Shown here: positions 1 through 9,078 of the stretch, one piece after another
Position numbering within the stretch: the first letter of the stretch is position 1
How the letters are laid out: each line of letters starts with the position of its first letter
Assembly (NCBI RefSeq): GCF_900109555.1
Contig: NZ_FNZV01000009.1
Span: 62,001 to 126,000 of the forward strand
DNA from: Pacificibacter marinus
GTDB taxonomy: Bacteria > Pseudomonadota > Alphaproteobacteria > Rhodobacterales > Rhodobacteraceae
Reading direction: 5' to 3'
Length of the DNA: 64,000 nucleotides
Made by a program: the position numbers and the translations under genes
Notes under the pieces: model-generated
What the model was told of the DNA's origin: nothing
Database searches by the model: none
The model's input: only the letters and a program-made list of their open reading frames with translations

Positions 1-249
1 GTATTTTCCAACAAATCCTGCCTGATCCAAAAATCCTGCCAGCTCTAAACAGTCAAATGTTTGACCAATGGCTTCTGACATGACCAAGTCTGGCTTTAGG
101 GCAGAAAATAACTCAGGAGAGAGCGCCTGAAATTCCACATATAAAATGCCGGTTAATTCAGATGAAATGGCCGGAAATCGTTTAACCTGACCTGACTCCC
201 CAACCAGCAACATCATTTGTTTTTCTTTATGACGCTCGGTGCGCGACAT
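1..249 (-). CDS. Hypothetical protein, 3' part cut off by window edge
   Basis: An ATG at 249 opens a reading frame of 83 codons that runs off the left edge without a stop. The protein starts MSRTERHKEKQMMLLVGESG and later reads LKPDLVMSEAIGQTFDCLEL. It has no signal peptide or membrane segment. It is divergent from phoR, with about 280 bp between the two starts. I do not recognise a named family. The pattern of an early LLV strand and a later PDLV segment resembles a small receiver-like or uncharacterised roseobacter protein, but that is only an impression. The overlapping plus-strand frame at 239-487 is poorer in protein-like character and was not called. Confidence 0.55.
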   Translation of the reverse strand, partial: MSRTERHKEKQMMLLVGESGQVKRFPAISSELTGILYVEFQALSPELFSALKPDLVMSEAIGQTFDCLELAGFLDQAGFVGKY

Positions 250-526
250 TGTGATGACATCAAAGTCTTTAACGGTCGAAATGTTACCCATTTGTGCTGC
301 TTTGCCCGTGTTACAGTTTTTTATTCTGGTTAGAAAAGGCGGAAAGCCGCTGAATTGCAACAACAATTTTCTCACTTTGGGAATAATTACCATTTTGCAA
401 ATCAGGTGCGGTTTGAAATTCACATCAAGTAGAAAAACAACCACTGCGCGAAATCACATGCTAAAGCGTCATATACGCGTTACGTAGCACCCGTATCCAA
501 AGCTGCACATAGTGAAAGATCAAACG
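250..526. other. Divergent intergenic region upstream of phoR
   Basis: About 277 bp separate the truncated minus-strand gene from phoR. It must hold both promoters. I see no convincing PHO box, terminator or RNA structure in it. The phoR start is preceded only by a weak GAAAGA-like ribosome-binding site. Confidence 0.4.
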
Positions 527-1594
527 ATGAACGATGCAAGAAATACCAATGGGCCAAACAATGATCTTGTGATCGAAATGGCGAAAGCTATGCCGCTGCC
601 TTTGATCGTTATCGGGCGCGATGAACGGGTCGTCGTTGCCAATGAAAAAGCCGAAGAATTATTTGGGAAAGGCGTGCAGGGCAGGCATTATATCACTGTC
701 TTGCGCCAACCAATGTTGTTGGATGCAATTGAAAATGTCTTGCGGCTGGGTGAGGCTGCACAAGCCCCTTACCGCGTTTCTGAATCTTCAAAAGATTTGC
801 ATTTCGACGTCAAAGTTCGCCCCGCCATCACGCAAGACGCGGGCTATGTTGTCGTGGCATTCGAGGACAAAACCGACCTGCAAGAAGCCAGCCAAATGCG
901 CCGCGATTTTGTTGCCAATGTATCCCATGAGCTGCGTACACCGCTGACGGCTTTGCTGGGATTTATTGAAACCCTTCTGGGCCCTGCAGCGAATGATACA
1001 GACGCGCGCAAGCGGTTTTTGTCGATTATGGACAACGAAGCAAAGCGGATGAACCGAATCGTTGGCGATCTTTTGTCTTTGAGCCGTGTTGAAGCGGACA
1101 GACGGGTGCGTCCACGTGATCCGGTCAACGTGCCATCCATCGTCCGCTCTGTCGTGCAAACGCTGCAACCCCTTGCTGGAGCACGTAATGTTTCTTTGCG
1201 ACTTGAGGGGGCGGATGCGGAGGATCGAATTCTTGGGGATCAAGATCAATTGACCCAAGTGTTCACCAACTTGATTGAAAACGCGATCAAATATGGCCCC
1301 AATGGTGGTGAAGTATCGATTTGCATCACATCACACGCGGTTGAACCAACCATGCAAGGGCCCGCAGTGCGCGTGGATATTGCAGATCAAGGCGAAGGCA
1401 TTCCCGTGCATCACATTCCGCGCCTGACGGAACGGTTTTACCGCGTCGATGCGCATCGCTCACGCGAAATGGGGGGCACAGGGCTGGGTCTTGCGATTGT
1501 AAAACATATCCTGAACCGACACCGTGGTCGTTTACGTATTGAAAGCCATGCGGGCAACGGCAGCTGCTTTTCCGTGATTTTGCCCTACGAATGA
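527..1594 (+). CDS. phoR: Phosphate regulon sensor histidine kinase PhoR, soluble form
   Basis: Sensor kinase that phosphorylates PhoB when phosphate is scarce. Order of parts: a PAS-like region (about residues 20-110), a HisKA H-box FVANVSHELRTPL with the phospho-accepting His at about residue 134, and a HATPase domain with N-box (NLIENAIKYGPNGG), DQGEGI and GGTGLGLAIV motifs. No hydrophobic segment long enough to span a membrane is present, unlike enterobacterial PhoR. The ATG at 527 is preferred because a GAAAGA ribosome-binding site lies 7 nt upstream; an in-frame GTG at 512 is the alternative. It stands just upstream of pstS and the rest of the Pho system, which supports PhoR over other kinases. 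Confidence 0.93.
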   Translation: MNDARNTNGPNNDLVIEMAKAMPLPLIVIGRDERVVVANEKAEELFGKGVQGRHYITVLRQPMLLDAIENVLRLGEAAQAPYRVSESSKDLHFDVKVRPAITQDAGYVVVAFEDKTDLQEASQMRRDFVANVSHELRTPLTALLGFIETLLGPAANDTDARKRFLSIMDNEAKRMNRIVGDLLSLSRVEADRRVRPRDPVNVPSIVRSVVQTLQPLAGARNVSLRLEGADAEDRILGDQDQLTQVFTNLIENAIKYGPNGGEVSICITSHAVEPTMQGPAVRVDIADQGEGIPVHHIPRLTERFYRVDAHRSREMGGTGLGLAIVKHILNRHRGRLRIESHAGNGSCFSVILPYE

Positions 1595-1662
1595 TCGAAA
1601 TTTTGGGAAAGATGCGTCACAGTTCTTAATTTTAAGTCATAAAGTTTCAAGAAACTCGTGCT

Positions 1663-1681
1663 TTGTCATGAAACTGTTACA
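1663..1681 (+). promoter_or_regulatory. PHO box (PhoB operator) upstream of pstS
   Basis: The sequence TTGTCATGAAACTGTTACA contains two TGTYA-type half-repeats 11 bp apart, close to the alphaproteobacterial PHO box CTGTCAT-N4-CTGTCAT. A weaker similar repeat (AAGTCATAAAGTTTCAAG) lies just upstream at 1634-1651. A possible -10 (CATAGT) sits near 1697. The site is about 90 bp ahead of the pstS start and in the phoR-pstS gap, so PhoB-dependent induction of pstS is the natural reading. Confidence 0.8.
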
Positions 1682-1772
1682 CTAAGTTCACAAAAGCATA
1701 GTGAAGCCCACGTAAACCGCCCCATGAGAGAGAAACCAAATGCCTCTCAGATTTGAAATTCAGGAGCTACAT

Positions 1773-2804
1773 ATGTCCTTTGTTAAACTGACCACCTCTG
1801 CCTTGGCGATCACTGCCATGTCCATCACCGCCGCTGCAGCCCGTGATCAGGTGCAGGTTGCTGGGTCTTCCACAGTATTGCCATATGCATCTATCGTTGC
1901 AGAAGCATTCGGTGAAAACTTTGACTTCCCAACACCTGTTGTTGAATCTGGCGGCTCTTCTGCTGGCCTTAAGCGTTTCTGTGAAGGTCTTGGCGAAAAC
2001 ACAATCGACGTTGCCAACGCATCACGCAAAATCAAAGACAAAGAAGTTGCAGCCTGTGCAGAAGCCGGCGTGACTGACATCGTTGAAGTGCGTATCGGCT
2101 ACGATGGTATCGTTTTCGCATCCGACATCAACGGCAACTCTTTTGAGTTTACACAAGAAGATTGGTACAAAGCTTTGGCTGCTGAAATCATCGTTGATGG
2201 TGCAGCTGTTGCAAACCCAAACACAACTTGGGACCAAGTGAACCCAGCGTTCCCAGCGCAGCCTATCATGGCGTTCATTCCTGGTACAAAGCACGGTACA
2301 CGTGAAGTCTTCGACGAAAAAGTGATCTTGACTGGCTGTGAAGAGTCTGGCGATTTCGCGAAGTTCGTTGAACTTAAAGGCGGCGAAGACGAAGCTGAAG
2401 ACGCATGTATGTCTATCCGTACAGACGGTCTGTCAGTCGACATCGACGGCGACTACACAGAAACACTTGCACGTATCGACAGCAACAAAGACGGTCTTGG
2501 CGTCTTCGGTCTGGCGTTCTACGAAAACAACACAGACAAATTGCAAGTCGCGACTATGGCCGGTGTTGTTCCAACAACTGAAGCCATCGCAGAAGGCACA
2601 TACCCTGTGTCACGCCCACTCTACTTCTACATCAAAGCGGCGCACATCGGTGTGATCCCTGGTCTTCAAGAATACGCAGACTTCTTTGTATCTGACGACA
2701 TGGCTGGCCCAGACGGCCCATTGGCAGAATACGGTCTCGTATCTGACCCCGCACTTGCCGACACACAAGCTGCTGTTGCAGCTGGCACAGTGATGATGAA
2801 GTAA
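1773..2804 (+). CDS. pstS: Phosphate ABC transporter substrate-binding protein PstS
   Basis: Periplasmic phosphate receptor of the Pst importer, 343 residues. The start at 1773 has AGGAG 6 nt upstream and gives a signal peptide (MSFVKLTTSALAITAMS... cut after AAA). An in-frame ATG at 1740 would add 11 non-signal residues and is rejected. The mature start RDQVQVAGSSTVLPYA and the SGGSSAG loop are the typical phosphate-binding motifs. Codon use is strongly biased towards few codons, as expected for a protein made in very large amounts. It is followed by an attenuator hairpin before pstC, so it is likely transcribed in excess of the permease genes. Confidence 0.96.
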   Translation: MSFVKLTTSALAITAMSITAAAARDQVQVAGSSTVLPYASIVAEAFGENFDFPTPVVESGGSSAGLKRFCEGLGENTIDVANASRKIKDKEVAACAEAGVTDIVEVRIGYDGIVFASDINGNSFEFTQEDWYKALAAEIIVDGAAVANPNTTWDQVNPAFPAQPIMAFIPGTKHGTREVFDEKVILTGCEESGDFAKFVELKGGEDEAEDACMSIRTDGLSVDIDGDYTETLARIDSNKDGLGVFGLAFYENNTDKLQVATMAGVVPTTEAIAEGTYPVSRPLYFYIKAAHIGVIPGLQEYADFFVSDDMAGPDGPLAEYGLVSDPALADTQAAVAAGTVMMK

Positions 2805-2829
2805 GCGATACGCTTGCGATAAAATTTAA

Positions 2830-2858
2830 GACGGCGCAGGGACCCTTGCGCCGTCTTT
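2830..2858 (+). terminator. Hairpin between pstS and pstC
   Basis: GACGGCGCA and TGCGCCGTC form a 9-bp GC-rich stem followed by TTT. It lies 25 nt after the pstS stop and ahead of pstC. The short T tract fits a partial terminator that lets some transcription continue into pstCAB. Confidence 0.7.
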
Positions 2859-2918
2859 CACCCGAAAAAGGGGCGGGACTTAACCTGTCATTGATTGAGA
2901 CGCGAAGGGGAGCTGCTC

Positions 2919-4388
2919 ATGCCCGCGCTATGGCTGTTTATTACGGTTTTGGTCCTAGGACTTGCCGGCTTTATCCTAGGACGCGCCCGCGTCATGAAGG
3001 ATGCTGACGGAGATATACGAAAACTACATTCCTTGCCCAATTATTACGGGTCGAATGTAATGCTGTCCGCGATCATTCCAAGCTTGGGCCTTTTGGTTCT
3101 GTGGTTGATTGTGCAGCCGATGATTATTCAAGCCAATGTGGCGTCCCATATTCCCACAGAAAATTACGCCGATAGCGGCGCATTGAATTTGCTGATGTCC
3201 GATGTGCGCCGTGTCGCAGACGGGCTCGATATCGCAGTCTCACAAGGCGCGTTGACACCACATGCCGCTCAAAACTTGACGGGCACTGATGATGTGCGCG
3301 GCATTTTGGGCCGTTTGGGTGTGGCGCTTGGCACTGATGTTGAAGACGACATTCTGACAGCCGCACAAGAGTATCGCATAAAGTCAAATATCGGTGGTTG
3401 GATCATGACCGTCGCAGTCATCGCCGCAGCCATTCTAGGGTTTGCCATGGCTTTGAAAGTGACCAACAAAGATCACCGTGCGCGCAACTCAGTCGAAAAA
3501 GTGGTGTTGGCCCTGTTGATAGGCGCTGCATCCTTGGCGGTTTTAACCACCGTCGGGATCGTATTTTCACTGATTTTCAACACCATCGAATTCTTTAAAC
3601 TCTATCCTGCGGCTGATTTCTTTTTCGGCACAACTTGGGCGCCTTCCTTTGGCGGCGGATCGGAATTGGGGATTTTGCCACTGTTCTGGGGCACGTTCTA
3701 CATTTCTATCATTTCCTTGTTGGTCGCTGTTCCAATCGGTTTGTTCGCGGCTGTGTACCTGTCCGAATATGCAGGACCAAAAACACGCGGCATCGCCAAG
3801 CCTTTGTTGGAAGTGCTCGCGGGTATCCCCACAATCGTTTACGGGTTGTTCGCTTTGCTCACAGTTGGTCCGCTGCTTGTCGGCATGTTCGGAAAAGACG
3901 GCAGCTTTGGCGTAAACTGGATGCAAGGCGGCTCTGCGGTGATCACTGCGGGTCTGGTGATGGGCGTGATGTTGATCCCGTTCATCTCATCGCTGTCTGA
4001 CGACATCATCAACTCTGTACCGCAATCCATGCGCGATGGGTCTTTGGGGCTTGGTGCCACCAAATCTGAGACAATCAAACAGGTTATCTTGCCCGCCGCT
4101 TTGCCAGGTATTGTTGGTGCGATCCTTTTGGCCGCGTCGCGTGCCATTGGGGAAACCATGATTGTTGTGCTTGGGGCAGGGGCTGCGGCACGCCTGTCGA
4201 TGAACCCCTTTGAGGCGATGACCACCGTGACGACGCGGATTGTCAGCCAGTTGACCGGCGATGCAGATTTTTCATCCCCCGAAGCTTTGGTCGCCTTTGC
4301 CCTTGGGATGACACTGTTCGTGATCACCCTTTGCCTTAACATCGTCGCACTTGTGATTGTGCGCAAATACCGGGAGCAGTACGACTGA
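2919..4388 (+). CDS. pstC: Phosphate ABC transporter permease PstC
   Basis: Inner-membrane permease subunit, 489 residues. The ATG at 2919 follows GAAGGGGAG at a good distance; an upstream in-frame TTG at 2895 is not used. The N-terminal third has two membrane segments and a periplasmic stretch (extended form common in alphaproteobacteria). The C-terminal part is the BPD_transp_1 fold with the ABC-coupling loop (GLGATKSETIKQVILPAALPG, shown as DGSLGLGATK). It overlaps pstA by 1 nt (TGATG), so the two permeases are translationally coupled. Confidence 0.95.
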   Translation: MPALWLFITVLVLGLAGFILGRARVMKDADGDIRKLHSLPNYYGSNVMLSAIIPSLGLLVLWLIVQPMIIQANVASHIPTENYADSGALNLLMSDVRRVADGLDIAVSQGALTPHAAQNLTGTDDVRGILGRLGVALGTDVEDDILTAAQEYRIKSNIGGWIMTVAVIAAAILGFAMALKVTNKDHRARNSVEKVVLALLIGAASLAVLTTVGIVFSLIFNTIEFFKLYPAADFFFGTTWAPSFGGGSELGILPLFWGTFYISIISLLVAVPIGLFAAVYLSEYAGPKTRGIAKPLLEVLAGIPTIVYGLFALLTVGPLLVGMFGKDGSFGVNWMQGGSAVITAGLVMGVMLIPFISSLSDDIINSVPQSMRDGSLGLGATKSETIKQVILPAALPGIVGAILLAASRAIGETMIVVLGAGAAARLSMNPFEAMTTVTTRIVSQLTGDADFSSPEALVAFALGMTLFVITLCLNIVALVIVRKYREQYD

Positions 4389-5758
4389 TGTCTGATCACC
4401 CCACATCCCCGTCTTCATTCCCATCCAATCCTTCTGGTGCCGCTAAAAACTCGCTGCTGAAACTGGATGCACGGACAAAAAAACGCAACGCGTCAGAAGC
4501 CCGTTTCAAAGCCTACGGCGTTGGTGCCATCGCTTTGGGTCTGTTCTTTCTGGTGGCTTTGCTCACATCTATCATCGGCAATGGCACCCCTGCATTCAAG
4601 CAGACGTTTATCACCATTCCGATTGAATTGACCGAAAGCAAGCTTGATAAATCAGGTGTGCGTGACATCGACGTGATGAAAAAAGTCACGACATTTGGGT
4701 ACAAACCTTTGGTGCAAAGCGCGCTTGTGGCCAGCTTACAAGAGCACGGTATAGAAAACCCGTTCAAAAAAGCTGCCGATCTGGGCAAATTGCTGTCATC
4801 CTCTGCACCTGCGCAAGTGCGTGATGTGGTTTTGGCCAATCCCGAATTGATCGGTCAAACCATTGAGTTCCGTCTTTTGGCTGGCTCTCGTGTGGATGGT
4901 TACTTTAAAGGCCGTGTGGACCGTGATGCGCTGGCGCGTGACAAAAATCTGGATGCCGAGCATTTGGATATAGCCGATGCGATGGTCACAGCTGGTCTCA
5001 TCGATACCAAGTTTAATGCCGATTTCATCTTTGGGGCCGATGCCTCTGAATCGCGTCCTGAACAGGCTGGGATCGGTGTTTCTATGGTCGGATCACTCTT
5101 TATGATGATTGTTGTGCTGTGCTTGGCTTTGCCCATCGGCGTTGCTGCATCGATCTATCTTGAAGAGTTCGCGCCGCAAAACAAATGGACAGATTTAATC
5201 GAGGTGAACATCTCAAACCTCGCGGCTGTGCCATCCATCGTGTTTGGTATCTTGGGCTTGGCTGTGTTCATCCAATTCGCCCATCTGCCGCAATCTGCGC
5301 CGCTGGTTGGCGGTTTGGTTTTGACGCTGATGACCCTGCCAACGATCATCATTTCCACCCGCGCCTCATTGAAAGCTGTGCCGCCGTCCATTCGCGATGC
5401 TGCTCTGGGCATTGGGGCGTCAAAAATGCAATCAGTGTTCCACCATGTGCTGCCACTCGCGATGCCCGGCATCCTGACAGGGACCATCATCGGTCTGGCG
5501 CAGGCTTTGGGGGAAACAGCGCCTTTACTGCTCATCGGTATGGTTGGCTTTATCGCCTCAAACATGCCCGATGGGATCGCGTCAGGCTTTCTCGACCCGA
5601 ACTCCGCTATGCCCGCACAAATCTATGAATGGGCAAAACGTGCCGACCCCGCATACTATGAACGTGCATGGGGTGGGATCATCATTCTTCTTGGCTTCTT
5701 GATGACCATGAACATCATCGCCGTTATCTTGCGCCGCCGCTTTGAGCGTCGCTGGTAG
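4388..5758 (+). CDS. pstA: Phosphate ABC transporter permease PstA
   Basis: Second inner-membrane permease subunit, 456 residues, longer than the E. coli protein because of an N-terminal extension of the DUF3333 type (a cytosolic head, one membrane segment and a periplasmic region to about residue 230). The C-terminal permease domain holds the coupling loop [20 protein letters not shown]. The start codon shares a base with the pstC stop. The order pstC-pstA-pstB and this extension make the PstA assignment firm. Confidence 0.95.
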   Translation: MSDHPTSPSSFPSNPSGAAKNSLLKLDARTKKRNASEARFKAYGVGAIALGLFFLVALLTSIIGNGTPAFKQTFITIPIELTESKLDKSGVRDIDVMKKVTTFGYKPLVQSALVASLQEHGIENPFKKAADLGKLLSSSAPAQVRDVVLANPELIGQTIEFRLLAGSRVDGYFKGRVDRDALARDKNLDAEHLDIADAMVTAGLIDTKFNADFIFGADASESRPEQAGIGVSMVGSLFMMIVVLCLALPIGVAASIYLEEFAPQNKWTDLIEVNISNLAAVPSIVFGILGLAVFIQFAHLPQSAPLVGGLVLTLMTLPTIIISTRASLKAVPPSIRDAALGIGASKMQSVFHHVLPLAMPGILTGTIIGLAQALGETAPLLLIGMVGFIASNMPDGIASGFLDPNSAMPAQIYEWAKRADPAYYERAWGGIIILLGFLMTMNIIAVILRRRFERRW

Positions 5759-5771
5759 AAAGGGCATCAAA

Positions 5772-6569
5772 ATGAACGATATGCGAATTGTAAAAAGAGA
5801 CGTCGACATGAATGATATCAAAATCTCCGCCAAGGACGTTCAAGTCTACTACGGCGACACGCACGCGATCAAAGACGTAAACGTTGAGATCAAAGACAAA
5901 ACTGTTACAGCCTTCATTGGCCCATCTGGGTGTGGCAAGTCCACATTCCTGCGCTGCTTGAACCGAATGAACGACACGATCGACATCTGTCGCGTCACAG
6001 GCAAGATCGAGATCGAAGGCGAAGACATCTACGACAAACGCGTTGATCCCGTACAGTTGCGCGCCAAAGTTGGGATGGTGTTTCAAAAGCCTAATCCATT
6101 CCCAAAATCGATCTACGACAACATCGCTTATGGCCCACGTATTCACGGTCTTGCACGCTCCAAAGCGGATCTTGATGACATCGTTGAAAAATCACTGCGC
6201 CGTGGCGCGATTTGGAACGAGGTCAAAGACCGTCTGCATGCGCCTGGCACAGGTCTTTCTGGTGGTCAGCAACAGCGTTTGTGTATTGCCCGCGCTATTG
6301 CGACCGAACCTGAAGTCCTGTTGATGGATGAACCTTGCTCTGCGCTTGATCCAATTGCAACGGCGCAAGTCGAGGAATTGATTGACGAGTTGCGCGAAAA
6401 CTTTTCCGTTGTCATCGTCACGCACTCCATGCAGCAAGCAGCGCGCGTAAGCCAAAAGACAGCGTTTTTCCACCTCGGAAACCTTGTTGAATACGGTGAA
6501 ACAGGCCAAATCTTTACCAACCCACAAGACCCGCGTACGGAATCCTACATCACTGGCCGGATCGGCTAA
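5772..6569 (+). CDS. pstB: Phosphate ABC transporter ATP-binding protein PstB
   Basis: ATPase that powers phosphate import, 265 residues. Walker [10 protein letters not shown] at about residues 50-58, Q-loop [14 protein letters not shown], signature [16 protein letters not shown], Walker [13 protein letters not shown] and the switch His in VTHSMQQA are all present. The ATG at 5772 follows AAAGGG. Another in-frame ATG at 5808 is possible and would start [11 protein letters not shown], so the start is uncertain by 12 residues. Confidence 0.96.
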   Translation: MNDMRIVKRDVDMNDIKISAKDVQVYYGDTHAIKDVNVEIKDKTVTAFIGPSGCGKSTFLRCLNRMNDTIDICRVTGKIEIEGEDIYDKRVDPVQLRAKVGMVFQKPNPFPKSIYDNIAYGPRIHGLARSKADLDDIVEKSLRRGAIWNEVKDRLHAPGTGLSGGQQQRLCIARAIATEPEVLLMDEPCSALDPIATAQVEELIDELRENFSVVIVTHSMQQAARVSQKTAFFHLGNLVEYGETGQIFTNPQDPRTESYITGRIG

Positions 6570-6580
6570 GGAGCGAAAAA

Positions 6581-7303
6581 ATGAACAATGACAAACACAT
6601 CGCATCCGCGTTTGATCGCGACCTAGAAGCTATCCAAGCCTTGATCATGAAAATGGGTGGCATGGTAGAAGCCAACATCACAGCCGCAGCGCAAGCTTTG
6701 GAAGATCGTGATGTTGAAACCGCTGCCAAAGTACGCGCGGCAGACAAAGCCATCGATATTTTGGAAGAACAAATCAACGAAGAAGCCGCACGCGTCATCG
6801 CATTGCGGTCTCCTGCGGCAAGTGATTTGCGCACAGTTTTGACTGTGATGAAGATCGCTGGCAACTTGGAACGCTGTGGTGACTACGCCAAAAACTTGGC
6901 AAAACGCACCGGTGTTTTGGCGGAATTGACGCCAATCGACGGGGCAGGTGCCTCTATCCGCCGTATGGCGCGCGCTGTGGAAGAAATGCTCAAAATGGCG
7001 CTGGATGCCTATATCCAACGCGATGCAGAACTGGCCGAACAAGTGCGTCAACGCGACTTGGATGTGGACCAAATGTACAACGCATTGTTCCGTGAATTCC
7101 TGACCTATATGATGGAAGATCCACGCAATATTTCCGCTTGTATGCACCTGCATTTCATCGCCAAAAACATCGAGCGCATGGGCGACCATGCCACGTCTAT
7201 TGCCGAGCAAGTGATCTATCTTGTCACGGGCGAAATGCCCGAAGATGCCCGTCCAAAAGGCGATCTGACATCGCATACTGACCTCGGTCTGGAGGCTCCA
7301 TAA
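6581..7303 (+). CDS. phoU: Phosphate signalling regulator PhoU
   Basis: 240-residue all-helical protein with two PhoU repeats, each with an E/D-rich metal-binding segment (for example ERCGDYAKNLAKR and ERMGDHATSIAEQ). PhoU links Pst transporter activity to PhoR and prevents kinase output when phosphate is plentiful. It has AAGGAG ahead of its start, lies 11 nt after pstB, and its stop overlaps the phoB start. Confidence 0.96.
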   Translation: MNNDKHIASAFDRDLEAIQALIMKMGGMVEANITAAAQALEDRDVETAAKVRAADKAIDILEEQINEEAARVIALRSPAASDLRTVLTVMKIAGNLERCGDYAKNLAKRTGVLAELTPIDGAGASIRRMARAVEEMLKMALDAYIQRDAELAEQVRQRDLDVDQMYNALFREFLTYMMEDPRNISACMHLHFIAKNIERMGDHATSIAEQVIYLVTGEMPEDARPKGDLTSHTDLGLEAP

Positions 7304-7992
7304 TGTCTGTTGATCGTCCTCATGTTCTTGTCGTCGAAGACGAGCCGGCACAACGAGAGGTTCTGGGCTATAACTTTGAATCCGAAGGGTTTTCAGTAAC
7401 AAGAGCTGAAAACGGCGACGATGCATTGATGTTTGTTGAAGAAGATGCACCAGATCTCATCGTGCTGGATTGGATGCTGCCCGGTGTGTCTGGAATTGAA
7501 ATTTGTCGTCGTCTCAAGTCACGCACTGAGACGCGTCAAATTCCGATTATCATGCTGTCTGCACGGTCTGAAGATGTCGATCGTGTGCGCGGTTTGGAAA
7601 CTGGTGCGGATGACTATGTCGTCAAACCATATTCTGTCATCGAATTGATGGCACGTGTGCGCACTCAATTGCGTCGTGTGCGACCAGCTGCCGTGGGGCA
7701 GGTGCTTGCGTATGAAGATATCAAGCTCGACGCGGAAACACACAAGGTTACGCGTTCTGAAAACCCTTTAAAACTCGGACCGACTGAGTTTCGCTTGCTC
7801 AGTACCTTTATGGAAAAACCGGGCCGTGTGTGGTCGCGCGAACAGTTGCTAGACCGCGTTTGGGGGCGTGACATCTATGTCGATACGCGCACCGTAGACG
7901 TGCATATCGGGCGCTTGCGTAAAGCTTTGTGCCAACACGGTGGTGAAGATCCCGTGCGCACTGTGCGTGGTGCAGGATACGCTTTGGGTTAA
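7303..7992 (+). CDS. phoB: Phosphate response regulator PhoB
   Basis: OmpR-type response regulator of 229 residues. The receiver has the acidic pair in VVEDEPAQRE, the phospho-accepting Asp in IVLDWMLPG (about residue 56) and the Lys in DDYVVKPYS. The C-terminal winged helix reads LGPTEFRLLSTFMEKPGRVW through DTRTVDVHIGRLRKAL. It binds PHO boxes such as the one ahead of pstS. Its ATG lies in the TAATG overlap with phoU. Confidence 0.96.
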   Translation: MSVDRPHVLVVEDEPAQREVLGYNFESEGFSVTRAENGDDALMFVEEDAPDLIVLDWMLPGVSGIEICRRLKSRTETRQIPIIMLSARSEDVDRVRGLETGADDYVVKPYSVIELMARVRTQLRRVRPAAVGQVLAYEDIKLDAETHKVTRSENPLKLGPTEFRLLSTFMEKPGRVWSREQLLDRVWGRDIYVDTRTVDVHIGRLRKALCQHGGEDPVRTVRGAGYALG

Positions 7993-8343
7993 AGCGATAG
8001 AGCAGCAGTTTGTTTTACGATGCATGCCCATTGGATTTGATCGGCCATGCTCAGATGACAACTGCTGCTTTCAAGCCTCAGTAAAATAATCAAACTTTCC
8101 ACTGTGCTGGGCTCAAATAGGGCTTTATCAAGGGTATTTATTTACATTTCACAATATCCGATAATCAGTATTATGTATTATAATTATATTAGTATCATAA
8201 TAAATTTGATATACAGCACAATATTAAGCAAGCCCGCCAAATTGCTCACCTTTAACTGTGATGTCGCCTCACATGGATTGCATCAATAGATTAAATGAGA
8301 TTAGATTGTTTCCACTATCGAAACAAATATTTGGGGTGGAAAC
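7993..8343. other. Intergenic region between phoB and luxR-type gene
   Basis: 351 bp without a credible gene. The first part (8001-8069) is a long imperfect inverted repeat: AGCAGCAGTTTGT pairs with ACAACTGCTGCT, and GCATG with CATGC inside. It may end phoB transcription although no T tract follows. The stretch 8135-8230 is very AT-rich, which suits a promoter region for the following regulator gene. I found no recognisable lux box. Confidence 0.45.
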
Positions 8344-9078
8344 ATGGAGGTATCGCTAGAGCGCATCTTGGTAGCGAAAACCATTGAAGATGCCTGGGAA
8401 GTTTTACTCAACACGATGCAGGATTTTGGGTTTCATAACGTCCTGTATGGCTTCACTCGGTTTCACACGGAACAAGGGTTTGGCGACAATGCCGATCATC
8501 TGGTTCTAACCAATCTTGGATCAGATTATGTCCAAGGCTATTTCGACGAAGGCCGCTACAAGCACGGTCCTGTGGTCAATTGGGCGGCTGACAACGATGG
8601 TGTGTGTTCGTGGTCCTATATTAGTGAAATCTACGAGACCCTCTCTGAAAAAGCACGCGAAACCGTTGAATTCAATCGCACCTTTGGTGTGTCACATGGT
8701 TACACAATTGGTTTCAGAAACGGTACAAAACGGTCTAAAGGTGCCATTGGCCTGTCGATGCTTCCTTTTACCGGCACACAGGCGCAGGCTGATGCAATAT
8801 GGAAAGAAAATGGAAATAAAATCAGTATATTATGTAATGTTTTCCATCTGAAAATCATGTCCCTGCCACTTGAGTTGCGGCAGTTGACAGCGCGACAGCG
8901 CGAGGTTTTGGAATGGGTTGGCGATGGTAAAACATGCGCAGACGTTGCTCAAATCATGGGGCTTACAAGTGCAACTGTTGAAAAACACTTAAAGCTGGCA
9001 CGTGATGCTTTGGATGCTGAAACGACAGCGCAAGCTATTCTAAAAGCGTCGCTCTTGAACCAGTTCTACAAAAGATAG
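8344..9078 (+). CDS. LuxR-family regulator with autoinducer-binding-type domain (LuxR solo)
   Basis: 244 residues: an N-terminal Autoind_bind-like domain (to about 165) and a C-terminal GerE/LuxR helix-turn-helix, LTARQREVLEWVGDGKTCAD followed by GLTSATVEKHLKLARDAL. In the pocket, the segment DYVQGYFDEGRYKHGPVVNW aligns with the TraR/LuxR region but has Tyr in place of the usual Trp57 and Gly in place of the invariant Asp70, while Tyr61 and Pro71 are kept. No luxI gene is in the window. It is therefore best called a LuxR solo with an altered ligand pocket; the ligand is unknown. GGTGG precedes the ATG. Confidence 0.85.
   Translation: MEVSLERILVAKTIEDAWEVLLNTMQDFGFHNVLYGFTRFHTEQGFGDNADHLVLTNLGSDYVQGYFDEGRYKHGPVVNWAADNDGVCSWSYISEIYETLSEKARETVEFNRTFGVSHGYTIGFRNGTKRSKGAIGLSMLPFTGTQAQADAIWKENGNKISILCNVFHLKIMSLPLELRQLTARQREVLEWVGDGKTCADVAQIMGLTSATVEKHLKLARDALDAETTAQAILKASLLNQFYKR

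Noticed and set aside
239-487. Plus-strand open frame of 82 codons upstream of phoR
   Set aside because: Overlaps the more protein-like minus-strand gene and has Asn/Cys-rich, non-protein-like composition with no ribosome-binding site.
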